Assembly (NCBI RefSeq): GCF_011326755.1
Contig: NZ_JAAOIE010000013.1
Span: 1 to 42,537, forward strand
From: Cochlodiniinecator piscidefendens
GTDB taxonomy: Bacteria; Pseudomonadota; Alphaproteobacteria; Rhodobacterales; Rhodobacteraceae
Reading direction: 5' to 3'
DNA: 42,537 bases
Under the pieces are notes generated by a model. It had not been told where the DNA came from and did not search any database. It saw only the letters and a list, made by a program, of their open reading frames with translations. Positions 18,081 to 26,400 of the stretch are shown here, piece after piece. The translations under genes and the position numbers were made by a program. The number at the start of each line of letters is the position of its first letter. Positions within the stretch are counted from its first letter, which is position 1.

Positions 18081-18145
18081 GTCGAACTGGTTCGAGTTGA
18101 CGCTTCGGTTGGCCTAACACAGGTTGCTGCACGGGGGCAGGTTTG

Positions 18146-18891
18146 GTGACGGAAATTATGGGTGTTGGCGTTGATTGGGGATCGAGCAATATTCGCGCTT
18201 GGGCGTTTAAACCTAACGGAGAAATTGCTGCTAAGTCTCACCTAGAGTTGGGTCTGGCTGACGCGCGTTCGCAAGGGTTTGACGGCGTATTTGAGCAGTT
18301 GAAATCTCAGATGCAGCTTCCTCCGCAAACAATGTTCGTAGCTTGCGGTATGAATGGTGCGATATATGGTTGGGTACACCTCCCCTACATTACGTGTCCT
18401 GCGGCAGCGCCAGTTGTTCAGGCATCAGCAATTGACGCAAAAAAGAATGATCTTTGGGTTTTGCCGGGGTTATCCACATCTGATGGTGTGCCAGATGTTA
18501 TGCGTGGTGAAGAAACGCAAATTTGTGGCGCGATTGCATTAGGGCACTCTGGGTTGATGTGTTTACCCGGAACGCATTTGAGCTTGGGCTTAAGACGGCT
18601 CCAGAAACGCTACTGTTAAACGCATTGTTTCAGACACGTAGCCGCGTTTTATCCGAAACATTGACCCCGCATCAAAGCACTTGGTTTTTGTCGGGGTGTT
18701 TGATTGGCAGTGAAATCGTTAGGGCAAACCCAAAGGGTGATGCTGTTAAATTAATCGCTGATGGAATGCTTGCAGAGTTGTATTCGAGGGCATTTTCTAA
18801 ATTCAATATCGAAATGGTTCAGCTTTCTGCAACGACATGCACAACGCATGCTTTGTTTGGCGCGTTGCGACCTATACAAATGAGGCACTGA
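18146..18891 (+). pseudogene. dgoK: Broken 2-dehydro-3-deoxygalactonokinase gene
   Basis: The first part (to about 18577) reads as a DgoK N-terminus: GVGVDWGSSNIRAWAF (ATP-binding start), VACGMNGAIYGW and PDVMRGEETQICG, ending at CLPGTH. The frame then fails. A second frame from about 18575 continues with the DgoK C-terminus (LNALFQTRSRVLSE, STWFLSGCLIGSE). Roughly 40-50 residues that normally follow CLPGTH are missing, so this is an internal deletion with a frame change rather than a simple frameshift. In the intact pathway DgoK phosphorylates 2-keto-3-deoxygalactonate. Confidence 0.85.
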
Positions 18892-19456
18892 TGGAAATTG
18901 ATATAAACACCCTGCACGGCATCCCTATTTTGGCCATCTTAAGAGGTGTTCGTGTTGCTGAAGTTCTGCCCATCGCTGAGTGCCTGATTTCAGCGAGCAT
19001 CAGACGTATCGAAGTCCCTCTCAATTCGCCAGATGCATTTATGTCCATCGGGCATTTGATGCCGATGCGCTTATTGGTGCTGGAACGGTTCTTGCACCAG
19101 CTGATGTTCTTCGGCTTCATGAAATTGGCGGTCGGATTGTTATATCACCTAACTTTGATCCCGCGGTTGTTTCTACGACAAAATCAGCTGGAATGCCGTC
19201 CTGTCCGGGGGTGTTTACCCCTTCCCAAGCATTTGGGGCGCTCAATGCTGGTGCGGATATTCTAAAGCATTTTCCTGCTGATTTACACGACCCCGCTGCC
19301 ATTTCTGTGTGGCGCGCTTTTTTACCTACGACAGCGCAGATCGCTGCAACAGGTGGGACCAATGCCGAAACTTTGTCTTCGTGGCTTTCTGTTGGAGTTG
19401 ATATAATTGGGGTTGGTAGTGCTCTTTTCAAACCTAAGGATGACCTCGATAAGGTC
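18891..19456 (+). pseudogene. dgoA: Broken 2-dehydro-3-deoxy-6-phosphogalactonate aldolase gene
   Basis: The ATG overlaps the dgoK stop by one base. The first frame gives GIPILAILRGV and RRIEVPLNSPDAF, clear aldolase sequence; near 19050 the frame is lost with a few residues missing, and another frame carries on with DADALIGAGTVLAPADV, then GVFTPSQAFGALNAGADILK and VGSALFKPKDD. The catalytic region is therefore split. The end runs directly into a truncated ridA. DgoA would cleave the DgoK product to pyruvate and glyceraldehyde-3-phosphate; this copy cannot make a normal enzyme. Confidence 0.85.
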
Positions 19457-19692
19457 AGACCAAACGCACGATGGAAAATGTCATCGCAGTTTTAGCAAAA
19501 GCCGAATGCACATTGAACGACGTTGCGAAAGTAAATGTATGGCTGGGCGATCCTCGTGATTTTTGGACCTTCAACAAGGTCTATGCCAGCTATTTTCCCG
19601 ATGGTGCCCCTGCGCGTTCTACTGTGCGATCGCAATTAATGGTTGATGCCAAAATTGAAATTGACGTGACTGCATACAAACCACTTAAGTAA
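19457..19692 (+). pseudogene. C-terminal remnant of a RidA/YjgF-family gene fused to the dgoA relic
   Basis: From about 19457 the translation reads QTKRTMENVIAVLAKAECTL, then KVNVWLGDPRDFWTFNKVYA and ends AKIEIDVTAYKP, the second half of a RidA protein (family about 125-130 residues, here about 77). The N-terminal strand and the early active-site residues are absent. The junction with the dgoA relic falls within a few bases of 19456, which looks like a deletion endpoint. An intact RidA paralogue lies at 40657-41046. Confidence 0.8.
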
Positions 19693-19740
19693 AAGCCAAA
19701 TTTACGGTGGGTTTGCGAATGGCATGACAGTAACGAGAGA

Positions 19741-19768
19741 TGTGAACCGATCGTGGGACCGGTTCACA
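19741..19768. terminator. 9-bp stem-loop after the DMGDH-like gene
   Basis: TGTGAACCG (19741-19749), a 10-base loop and CGGTTCACA (19760-19768) form a perfect stem 10 bases beyond the stop of the minus-strand dehydrogenase gene. No strong T-tract is seen on either strand. Confidence 0.5.
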
Positions 19769-19778
19769 TTGTTGCTGG

Positions 19779-22229
19779 TTAGCTTAGCATTTTTGTGCTT
19801 TTCGGATCGTAAAACGGGGTCAGGCTGACATCAGCGCCTATTTCTTGCCCTTCAACCATAACCGAGTAGGTGCCGGTTTCAATATCGGTTTTACTGGTGG
19901 ACCCATCGGGCAAAGAGACAAGACAAAGCCCAACCGCGCTTCCGATTGTATAACCATAAGCCCCGGCGGTGACGTACCCTGCGACTTTGCCATCTCGTAG
20001 AACTGGTTCGTTGTGATGCAGCAGTGGCGCGCTATCATGTAATCTTAGAGCGCACAGATAGGGGCCTTTTCCTTCTGCTTTGCGGCTAACATAGGCATCG
20101 CGACCGATAAACGGGATTTCTTTTTTTGGTTTACATGCGAACTCTAGTCCCATTTGATGTGGCGCTTCTGTGTAGGCCATATCGTGTCCCCAGTGAACAA
20201 ATCCCTTTTCGATCCTAAGCGCGTTTAAAGCTTCGCCGCCTATCAGCTTTAAACCAAATTCTTGACCGGCTTCGTGCAACATATCAAAGACATGTTCTGC
20301 GAAATCAGGCGTGACAAAGATTTCCCAACCAAGTTCTCCAGAATAAGACAGTCTTTGCGCCTTCACTTGTGCGTGCCCAATGTAAAATTCTTGCCAGCTG
20401 TTGAATGGAAACGCGTCGTGAGACACATCAATGTCGCTGACCGCTGCAAGAAGGTCACGGCTTTTCGGTCCCATGATCCCCAAAACACCGAAGGAGGATG
20501 TTGCATCGCGTAGTTGTACATCTTCATCTGGCTGTAAATGATCCCGCAGATGTAGGAAATCACGCCGAGTATGCGAAATTGAGCTCATCACCATAAATGA
20601 CTCTGAGGCGTGGCGGGCAACCGTTACATCGCTTTCAATACCGCCCCTTTCATTTAGCATTAGGGTATAGGCAACCCGCCCCACAGGCATAGCCATGTTG
20701 TTGGTGCAAATGCGTTGTAGGAAGCTTTCGGCATCAGGCCCTTCGACCATCAGCTTGCCCAGCATGGTGTAGTCGATCATCGCGACATCTTCGCGTGCTG
20801 CTTTTTGTTCTGCTTGGGCGTAGTCAAACCAGTTTTGGCGCCCAAAACTGTATTCGAGTTCTGGCGTCGTGCCCTCTGGCCCAAACCAGCCGGGGCGTTC
20901 CCAGCCTTGGGTTTCTGTAAAGAACGCGCCCTTGGCTTTCATCGGATGATAGAATGGGGATTTTCGCAAATGGCGTGCGGTTTCACGTTGGCGGTTTGGC
21001 CAATGCATTGCATAGGTTAAAACCAAAGTTTCTGGACAACGCTCCTGCAAATAGGGGTCGCGTGCTTGGAACTCTTCGCAACGGCTTGGGTCCATTTCGC
21101 TCAGGTCCATCGGCGGATGGCCTTTCATGATCCACTGGGCCAAAGCCCGTCCCGCACCAGAGCCGGATTGAATACCCGTCGAATTTACACCTGCCAGGAC
21201 AAAGTACCCTTTAACATCCGGTGCTTCGCCCAAAGTAAACCGCCCGTCGTAAGAATAGCTTTCTGGGCCATTGAAGAATGTCCGGATACCAGTTTCCTGC
21301 AAAAGCGGAACGCGGTTCATGGCCAGTTCCAGCACATCCATTACGTCGTCTTCGACAAATGGGAGCGAGTCAAAGCAGAAGTCTTCTGAAATACCTTTCA
21401 TGCCCCATGGCTTTGCATAGTTGTGGGCAAAGCCAAACAGAAGCTTTCCTGCATCTTCTTTGAAGTAGGTTCCATCGCAATAAGACCGAAGAACGGGTAA
21501 ATCGCTTGGTAAATCTTTGATGGCTTCGGTGACGAGGTAATAATGTTCGCACGCGTGCAGCGGTACGCCAACGTTGTTTTGCTGACCAAGGCTTCGTGCC
21601 CACATACCCGCGCAATTAACCACGAAGTCCGCTGTGATAGTTCCTTGGTCTGTACGAACGCCGCTAGCTTTTCCGTCGCTGACCAGTACTTCCTCAACTT
21701 TTATGTGTTCGATGATTTTCGCGCCGCGTTGGCGTGCACCTTTGGCCAATGCAGTGGTGAGGTCAATTGGGTTGGCCGAACCATCGCTTGGCATATAGAT
21801 ACCGCCCAAAACGCCATCTGGGTTCATCAATGGCCAGCGCTCTTTGATCTCATCCGTGTTGAGGTAATGCGCTTCGATATCAAACAATGACGCGAAATCA
21901 GCTTTGCGTTTAAGTTCGGCCATGCGTTCATCATTGACAGCAATTGAGATAGAACCAGAACGCCGATACCCAGGGTTTTGGCCTGTTTCTGCTTCGATAT
22001 CCTCAAGTAATTCAATACCATATTTGGCAAATGCGGTCGTGGCGTGACTGCCTTGCAATTGGCCCACCAGCCCTGCGGCATGCCAAGTGGTACCGCTGGT
22101 CAGCTGCTTGCGTTCTAATAGAACAACATCTGTCCAACCTTCTTTGGCCAAGTGATAGGCAACGGAACATCCATGAATACCGCCACCAATGATGACAACC
22201 TGCGCGTGGGAAGGAAGCTGTTTTTGCAT
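19779..22229 (-). CDS. Dimethylglycine/sarcosine dehydrogenase-like flavoprotein with GcvT domain
   Basis: 816 residues in two parts: an FAD-dependent DAO domain (about 1-380; VVIIGGGIHGCSVAYHLAKE) and a folate-binding GcvT/aminomethyltransferase domain (about 430-810). H50 in SGTTWHAAGL matches the His that carries covalent FAD in dimethylglycine dehydrogenase. Such enzymes oxidise an N-methyl group and pass the one-carbon unit to tetrahydrofolate. The length matches the DMGDH/SDH family (about 810-860). It follows an EutA-like gene by 27 bases in an operon that starts at the GntR operator, so its substrate may be a methylated intermediate of that pathway rather than free dimethylglycine. 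Confidence 0.88.
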   Translation of the reverse strand: MQKQLPSHAQVVIIGGGIHGCSVAYHLAKEGWTDVVLLERKQLTSGTTWHAAGLVGQLQGSHATTAFAKYGIELLEDIEAETGQNPGYRRSGSISIAVNDERMAELKRKADFASLFDIEAHYLNTDEIKERWPLMNPDGVLGGIYMPSDGSANPIDLTTALAKGARQRGAKIIEHIKVEEVLVSDGKASGVRTDQGTITADFVVNCAGMWARSLGQQNNVGVPLHACEHYYLVTEAIKDLPSDLPVLRSYCDGTYFKEDAGKLLFGFAHNYAKPWGMKGISEDFCFDSLPFVEDDVMDVLELAMNRVPLLQETGIRTFFNGPESYSYDGRFTLGEAPDVKGYFVLAGVNSTGIQSGSGAGRALAQWIMKGHPPMDLSEMDPSRCEEFQARDPYLQERCPETLVLTYAMHWPNRQRETARHLRKSPFYHPMKAKGAFFTETQGWERPGWFGPEGTTPELEYSFGRQNWFDYAQAEQKAAREDVAMIDYTMLGKLMVEGPDAESFLQRICTNNMAMPVGRVAYTLMLNERGGIESDVTVARHASESFMVMSSISHTRRDFLHLRDHLQPDEDVQLRDATSSFGVLGIMGPKSRDLLAAVSDIDVSHDAFPFNSWQEFYIGHAQVKAQRLSYSGELGWEIFVTPDFAEHVFDMLHEAGQEFGLKLIGGEALNALRIEKGFVHWGHDMAYTEAPHQMGLEFACKPKKEIPFIGRDAYVSRKAEGKGPYLCALRLHDSAPLLHHNEPVLRDGKVAGYVTAGAYGYTIGSAVGLCLVSLPDGSTSKTDIETGTYSVMVEGQEIGADVSLTPFYDPKSTKMLS

Positions 22230-22256
22230 AGTCGTAGTCCTGTTAGAAATGTCGAG

Positions 22257-23048
22257 TTAGCTGCTGTAAGGCAGTGGGCATTTGAAAAGCTGCCCGGCGT
22301 TTTCAAGATGATCGTCGATGCCTGCCAAGCGCAGCAAATGCCATGCGAGTGCGTGATTGCTGGCGGTGACGGGTTTGCCTAGCTTACGTTCCGCTTGGTC
22401 GATGATGCCTGCTGCACGTAGGCTGGTGCATGAGATAAAGACACCGTCACAATCCGATGATTTACCGATTGAAATAGCGGCGGACAGAATTGACTCTGGG
22501 TCGATTTTACCTACCACCAGATCGCTTTCTTCGTAGAAGGAGCCAACAATAGCGATCTCAATGCCGGCGTCTGCAAATTTTCGCTGCATCGCATCGGTGA
22601 CTTCTGGGGAATAAGGGGTCAAAAGACCTAAGCGTTTTACACCCATTGCACGCAGGGCTGCCTTTGCTGCTGTTAATGGATTGGTCGCGGGGATGCCGGG
22701 GTGATGTTCGCCGATGATATCTGAAACGCGGTCTTCGCCAATAATTGTGGAAGCAGAAGTGCATCCATATCCGATGGATTTCAGCCCCATATAGTCGGGT
22801 AATTTACTGGCAGCGATGGGGATCTCATTTTCCATCTTAGCTAATGTTTCCGGGGTCACCGTTACATCATTGGCCAGTCGGGCATGGTAGACAGCAACAC
22901 CAGGTAGATCGGTTAACTGTCGAAATTCCGTTTCCATTGTCTGGTCCGATTCGAGCACTAATAATCCGATGCGGGCGCGATGACCGACGCCAGAATCCGT
23001 AGTAAAATCCAAACGTTTGACAATTTTTGGTTGGTTCGAGTCTTTCAT
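22257..23048 (-). CDS. EutA/maleate isomerase-like protein (Asp/Glu racemase superfamily)
   Basis: 263 residues of the Asp/Glu racemase-arylmalonate decarboxylase superfamily. The two catalytic Cys positions are filled: C96 in GYGCTSAS and C207 in ISCTSLRA. Closest known types are maleate cis-trans isomerase and EutA of ectoine gene clusters. It is the first gene of the operon with the DMGDH-like enzyme and is divergent from the GntR-M20-lyase-M24 set, with a palindromic operator between them. A second member with the same two Cys is at 33955. Reaction not deducible; a racemase or isomerase role on a pathway intermediate is likely. Confidence 0.8.
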   Translation of the reverse strand: MKDSNQPKIVKRLDFTTDSGVGHRARIGLLVLESDQTMETEFRQLTDLPGVAVYHARLANDVTVTPETLAKMENEIPIAASKLPDYMGLKSIGYGCTSASTIIGEDRVSDIIGEHHPGIPATNPLTAAKAALRAMGVKRLGLLTPYSPEVTDAMQRKFADAGIEIAIVGSFYEESDLVVGKIDPESILSAAISIGKSSDCDGVFISCTSLRAAGIIDQAERKLGKPVTASNHALAWHLLRLAGIDDHLENAGQLFKCPLPYSS

Positions 23049-23102
23049 GTTTCACCTTTTGCGCCACAAGGATTAGCTTGAGTTGTCTTTGCAAGCTTTT
23101 AG

Positions 23103-23116
23103 TTGGTATATACCAA
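23103..23116. promoter_or_regulatory. 14-bp perfect palindrome TTGGTATATACCAA, candidate GntR/HutC operator
   Basis: It lies in the 105-base gap between divergent eutA-like and gntR genes, flanked by GCTTT and AAAGC that extend the symmetry. HutC-type GntR regulators bind short palindromes of this kind, so it probably controls both directions. Confidence 0.65.
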
Positions 23117-23153
23117 GAAAGCTGCAACACAAAGAAATTTTTGGAGCATAAAA

Positions 23154-23894
23154 ATGGCCCCTGCATCAGGCACTCCGCCGCGATTTAGGCAAATCGTTGA
23201 TCAGCTGAGACAAAAAATCGAAGAGGGTTCTATAAAAAAACACGCCGCGTTGCCATCGGAACGTATTGTTGCAGAAGAGTATTCCGTCAGTCGAATGACC
23301 GCTCGGAGAGCCTTGGAAGCGCTTGAAAGCGAAGGCTTGGCATATAGTGAAGGCCGTAAAGGGCGATTTGTTTCACCACAGCGATTGCGATATAATATCA
23401 GCAATATGGTTAGTTTTGCATCTGACCTTCAGGCAAGCGACGCGGATTTGGAAATTGACCTTTTGTCAAAAGGGGCTGCCAAAGCGGATTCACATTTGGG
23501 TAATGTACTATCTGTTCCAGTTGGGACCGAACTTTGGGAATATACTCGGTTGTTTCGAATAGGTGGGCATCCGACATTTATCGAAACCGAATATGTCGTT
23601 GCCACCGATTTCCCTGATTTATTGGATAACGATCTGAGGCAATCGTCGACCAAACTGCTTGAGCAAAAATACAATACGTCTGCTCATACCGGAAATATCC
23701 TTATACGGATGCGCGCACTCACTCTTCCAGAGTCTGAAAAGTTGGGGACAGCTCCTTATAATGCGGGCATTGAGCTGGAACAGGTGATCTCTGATGCGGC
23801 TGGCCGGGCGTTTTGCTTTGGCCGTCAGATTTGGCGGGGGGAACTGGCTGAGTTTTCGGCACAGGCGATCGTAAACCCCGGTAAGGGGCGTTGA
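23154..23894 (+). CDS. GntR-family regulator (HutC/UTRA subfamily)
   Basis: 246 residues from the ATG at 23154 (GGAG seven bases upstream; a frame opening at 23103 would begin inside the operator). N-terminal winged helix (about 10-75; IVAEEYSVSRMTARRALEAL) and C-terminal UTRA effector domain (about 95-240). It lies between the eutA/DMGDH operon and the M20-lyase-M24 operon and probably represses both until a substrate or product accumulates. A 164-base gap separates it from the M20 gene, so that operon has room for its own promoter. Confidence 0.88.
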   Translation: MAPASGTPPRFRQIVDQLRQKIEEGSIKKHAALPSERIVAEEYSVSRMTARRALEALESEGLAYSEGRKGRFVSPQRLRYNISNMVSFASDLQASDADLEIDLLSKGAAKADSHLGNVLSVPVGTELWEYTRLFRIGGHPTFIETEYVVATDFPDLLDNDLRQSSTKLLEQKYNTSAHTGNILIRMRALTLPESEKLGTAPYNAGIELEQVISDAAGRAFCFGRQIWRGELAEFSAQAIVNPGKGR

Positions 23895-24058
23895 AAATTT
23901 TGGGTTTTAAACCGGCAGTTTCGTATCATTTCGTCCATTTTCTGAAATCAGTCACCGATTGAGGTAGATAAGATTTATTTTCTCTCAGATGGGGCAATAT
24001 TTGACGCCTTTATTCGATCAATGGTCGTAATGTTTTGTAATGGTCTAAAGGACGAAAA

Positions 24059-25210
24059 ATGGACGAAATTCATAAGAAACTGATCTCCATACGCCATGAT
24101 TTTCATCGCGATCCTGAACTGGGGTTTCAAGAAGTACGCACCAAAGCCAAGGTAGCAGAGCGGCTGCGAAACCTTGGAATAGAGGTGCATGAAGGTGTTG
24201 GCGTGGTTGGGGTTTTGAAATCCGGCACCGGTAATCGCGCTATTGGTATTCGCGCAGATATGGATGCTTTGCCAATTCATGAACAAAGCGCACATGACTA
24301 TGTTTCAAATAACCCGGGTGTGATGCACGCCTGTGGGCATGACGGTCATACGACCATGTTGCTTGGCGCTGCTGAAAAATTGTCAAAAACCCGAGATTTT
24401 GACGGCACCGTGGTGTTTATTTTCCAGCCGAACGAAGAGCATGGCCTCGGTTCATTAGCGATGATCGAAGAAGGAATGCTAGAGCAGTTCCCAATCGAAG
24501 AAGTCTACGCCATTCACAATTTACCGGGTGCACCTGTCGGACAGATCTCCACCCGCCCCGGTCAGATTTGTTCTAGCGAAAGCCTGTTTGAGATCACCAT
24601 CAAAGGCCAAGGCGGGCATGCTTCGATGCCGCAGGTCGGTGTGGATGCAATTACAGTTGGTTCTGAAATGGTGCTGGCGCTTCAGACCATTGTGTCACGA
24701 AAGCTTGCGCCGGGTGCTGGCGCTGTGGTTTCGATCACCGAATTTTTAACCGACGGTCAGCGCAATGTGTTGCCGGGCAATGCCACGTTAAAAGGCGACG
24801 TGCGCGCACGCCTTCCAGAGGACCGCGAAGCGTTGGAACGTTTCATGCGTCAGATTACAAATGGGATTGCAGCAGCGCACGGCATTTCAGCTGAAATGAC
24901 CTTTGATACGCAGTTTATCGAAACAATCAATGCCGCTGAGCCGACGGATGCCGTCGCAAGAGTGGCACGCGCCCAAGGGTTGGAAACCATAGCAGACCGT
25001 CCGCCCATGAGCTTTTCTGAGGATTTTGCACATTTCAGCGCTGCAGTATCCGGGTGTTTTCTTTTGCTTGGCAATGGGGAACAGGGGCCAAATGGCCAGC
25101 CACTGCATGCCGCTGATTATGATTTTAATGATGACCTTCTGCCAATCGGATCAGATTTCTGGGCCGAACTTGTTCGCGATCGTCTTCCAACTCGACAGGA
25201 AACCGAATGA
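24059..25210 (+). CDS. M20-family amidohydrolase/deacylase (hippurate hydrolase-like)
   Basis: 383 residues. The binuclear metal site of the M20D family is present: HACGHDGH (residues 90-97), E126/E127 in QPNEEHG and H153 in AIHNLPG, with a lid/dimerisation domain at about 180-295. Family members remove acyl groups from N-acyl amino acids (hippurate, IAA conjugates) and include N-acetyl-diaminobutyrate deacetylase-like enzymes. The gene overlaps the PLP lyase by four bases, so it most likely releases the amino acid that the lyase then deaminates, in the way DoeB acts in ectoine breakdown. The acyl group is unknown. Confidence 0.85.
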   Translation: MDEIHKKLISIRHDFHRDPELGFQEVRTKAKVAERLRNLGIEVHEGVGVVGVLKSGTGNRAIGIRADMDALPIHEQSAHDYVSNNPGVMHACGHDGHTTMLLGAAEKLSKTRDFDGTVVFIFQPNEEHGLGSLAMIEEGMLEQFPIEEVYAIHNLPGAPVGQISTRPGQICSSESLFEITIKGQGGHASMPQVGVDAITVGSEMVLALQTIVSRKLAPGAGAVVSITEFLTDGQRNVLPGNATLKGDVRARLPEDREALERFMRQITNGIAAAHGISAEMTFDTQFIETINAAEPTDAVARVARAQGLETIADRPPMSFSEDFAHFSAAVSGCFLLLGNGEQGPNGQPLHAADYDFNDDLLPIGSDFWAELVRDRLPTRQETE

Positions 25211-26400
25211 CACATCTCCTTCCCGAAGCCAAAGTTGGCCATATCGCAGCCCAAATGCGCCAGGGCGATGCGGCCCAACGCGTTCTATCCGAACAAAATT
25301 TTGCAACCTCACGTGCCGAAATCATGCAATGGGAAGGTTATGCTGAGACACCTCTTGTGTCTCTGCCTGCATTGTCCGCAAAAATTGGCGTTGGTGAAAT
25401 TCTCTATAAAGACGAAGGGCCGCGTTTTGGTCTGGGTAGCTTTAAAGCTTTGGGTGGATCCTACGCCGCTCAACGTGTGTTGCAACGCGAAGTATCAAAA
25501 AAGATTGGTAAAGACGTGTCGTTGGAAGACATCCGCATAGGTCGCTACAAAGAGGAATGCGCGTCGATCACGCTGGTATCTGCGACAGACGGCAACCACG
25601 GGCGTTCGCTTGCGTGGGGATGTGAACGCTTTGGGGCACCGTGCCGTATCTATATTCACGCTGAAGTGAGCGAAGGCCGCGCCCAAGCAATGCGTGAGTT
25701 TGGGGCGGATGTCGTTCGGATCACTGGTGACTACGACGAGTCCGTTATTCTGTGTAAACAAGAAGCCGAAGCAAACGATTGGTTTGTGGTTTCGGACACT
25801 TCATGGCCGGGCTATTCTGAACCGCCGCGCGACGTGATGTCAGGCTACGGCGTAATGACCCAAGAAATTTGTGATGCCGTGGATCAGGCACCAACCCATG
25901 TCTTTTTGCAAGGCGGCGTTGGCGGTCTTGCTGCTGGGGTTGTCGCGGGTTTGCGCCAACATTGGGGTGCTGCTGGTCCGCGTGTTGTGATTGTTGAACC
26001 TGAACTCGCAGCGTGTTTGTTTGAAAGTGGTCGCAATGGCAAAGCCACAAATTTTGCAATTGCCGAGGAAACTCTGATGGCAGGCCTTTCGTGCGGCGAG
26101 CCATCTGGCATGGCCTGGGAGATATTGGCCGAAGAAGCGTCTGACTTCTTGACCATTCCAGAAGCTATCGTTGCGCCTACTGTTCGCCTGTTGGCGCGTC
26201 CGTTGGATGGTGATCCCGTGATCGAAGCTGGTGAAAGCGCAATTGCTGGTCTAGCGGCGTTGATCGCGGTGCAAATGGACGATGATCTATCGGTCAAGCT
26301 TGGCCTGAATAGTGCATCCCGTGTTCTTTTGATCGGTTCCGAAGGTGTCACTGATCCTGCAATCTTTGCTGAAATCATGGAGGGCGCACATGCCGCTTAA
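25207..26400 (+). CDS. PLP-dependent diaminopropionate ammonia-lyase-like enzyme
   Basis: 397 residues of the fold-II PLP family. The Schiff-base lysine is K80 in YKDEGPRFGLGSFKALGG; the YKDE-RFGL-FK pattern is that of diaminopropionate ammonia-lyase (DpaL/YgeX) rather than threonine dehydratase, and the length agrees. The phosphate-binding Gly-rich loop is visible (QGGVGGLAAG). DpaL turns 2,3-diaminopropionate into pyruvate and two ammonia. It is coupled by overlap to the M20 gene before and the M24 gene after. In ectoine clusters the equivalent place is taken by EutB, a threonine-dehydratase-like enzyme. Best guess: cleaves a diamino acid released by the M20 enzyme. Confidence 0.85.
   Translation: MTHLLPEAKVGHIAAQMRQGDAAQRVLSEQNFATSRAEIMQWEGYAETPLVSLPALSAKIGVGEILYKDEGPRFGLGSFKALGGSYAAQRVLQREVSKKIGKDVSLEDIRIGRYKEECASITLVSATDGNHGRSLAWGCERFGAPCRIYIHAEVSEGRAQAMREFGADVVRITGDYDESVILCKQEAEANDWFVVSDTSWPGYSEPPRDVMSGYGVMTQEICDAVDQAPTHVFLQGGVGGLAAGVVAGLRQHWGAAGPRVVIVEPELAACLFESGRNGKATNFAIAEETLMAGLSCGEPSGMAWEILAEEASDFLTIPEAIVAPTVRLLARPLDGDPVIEAGESAIAGLAALIAVQMDDDLSVKLGLNSASRVLLIGSEGVTDPAIFAEIMEGAHAA

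Noticed and set aside
18081-18142. Short plus-strand peptide (LDHVELVRVDASVGLTQVAA) before dgoK
   Set aside because: It has an open frame for about 25 codons but no recognisable family; probably debris of the same deletion process.
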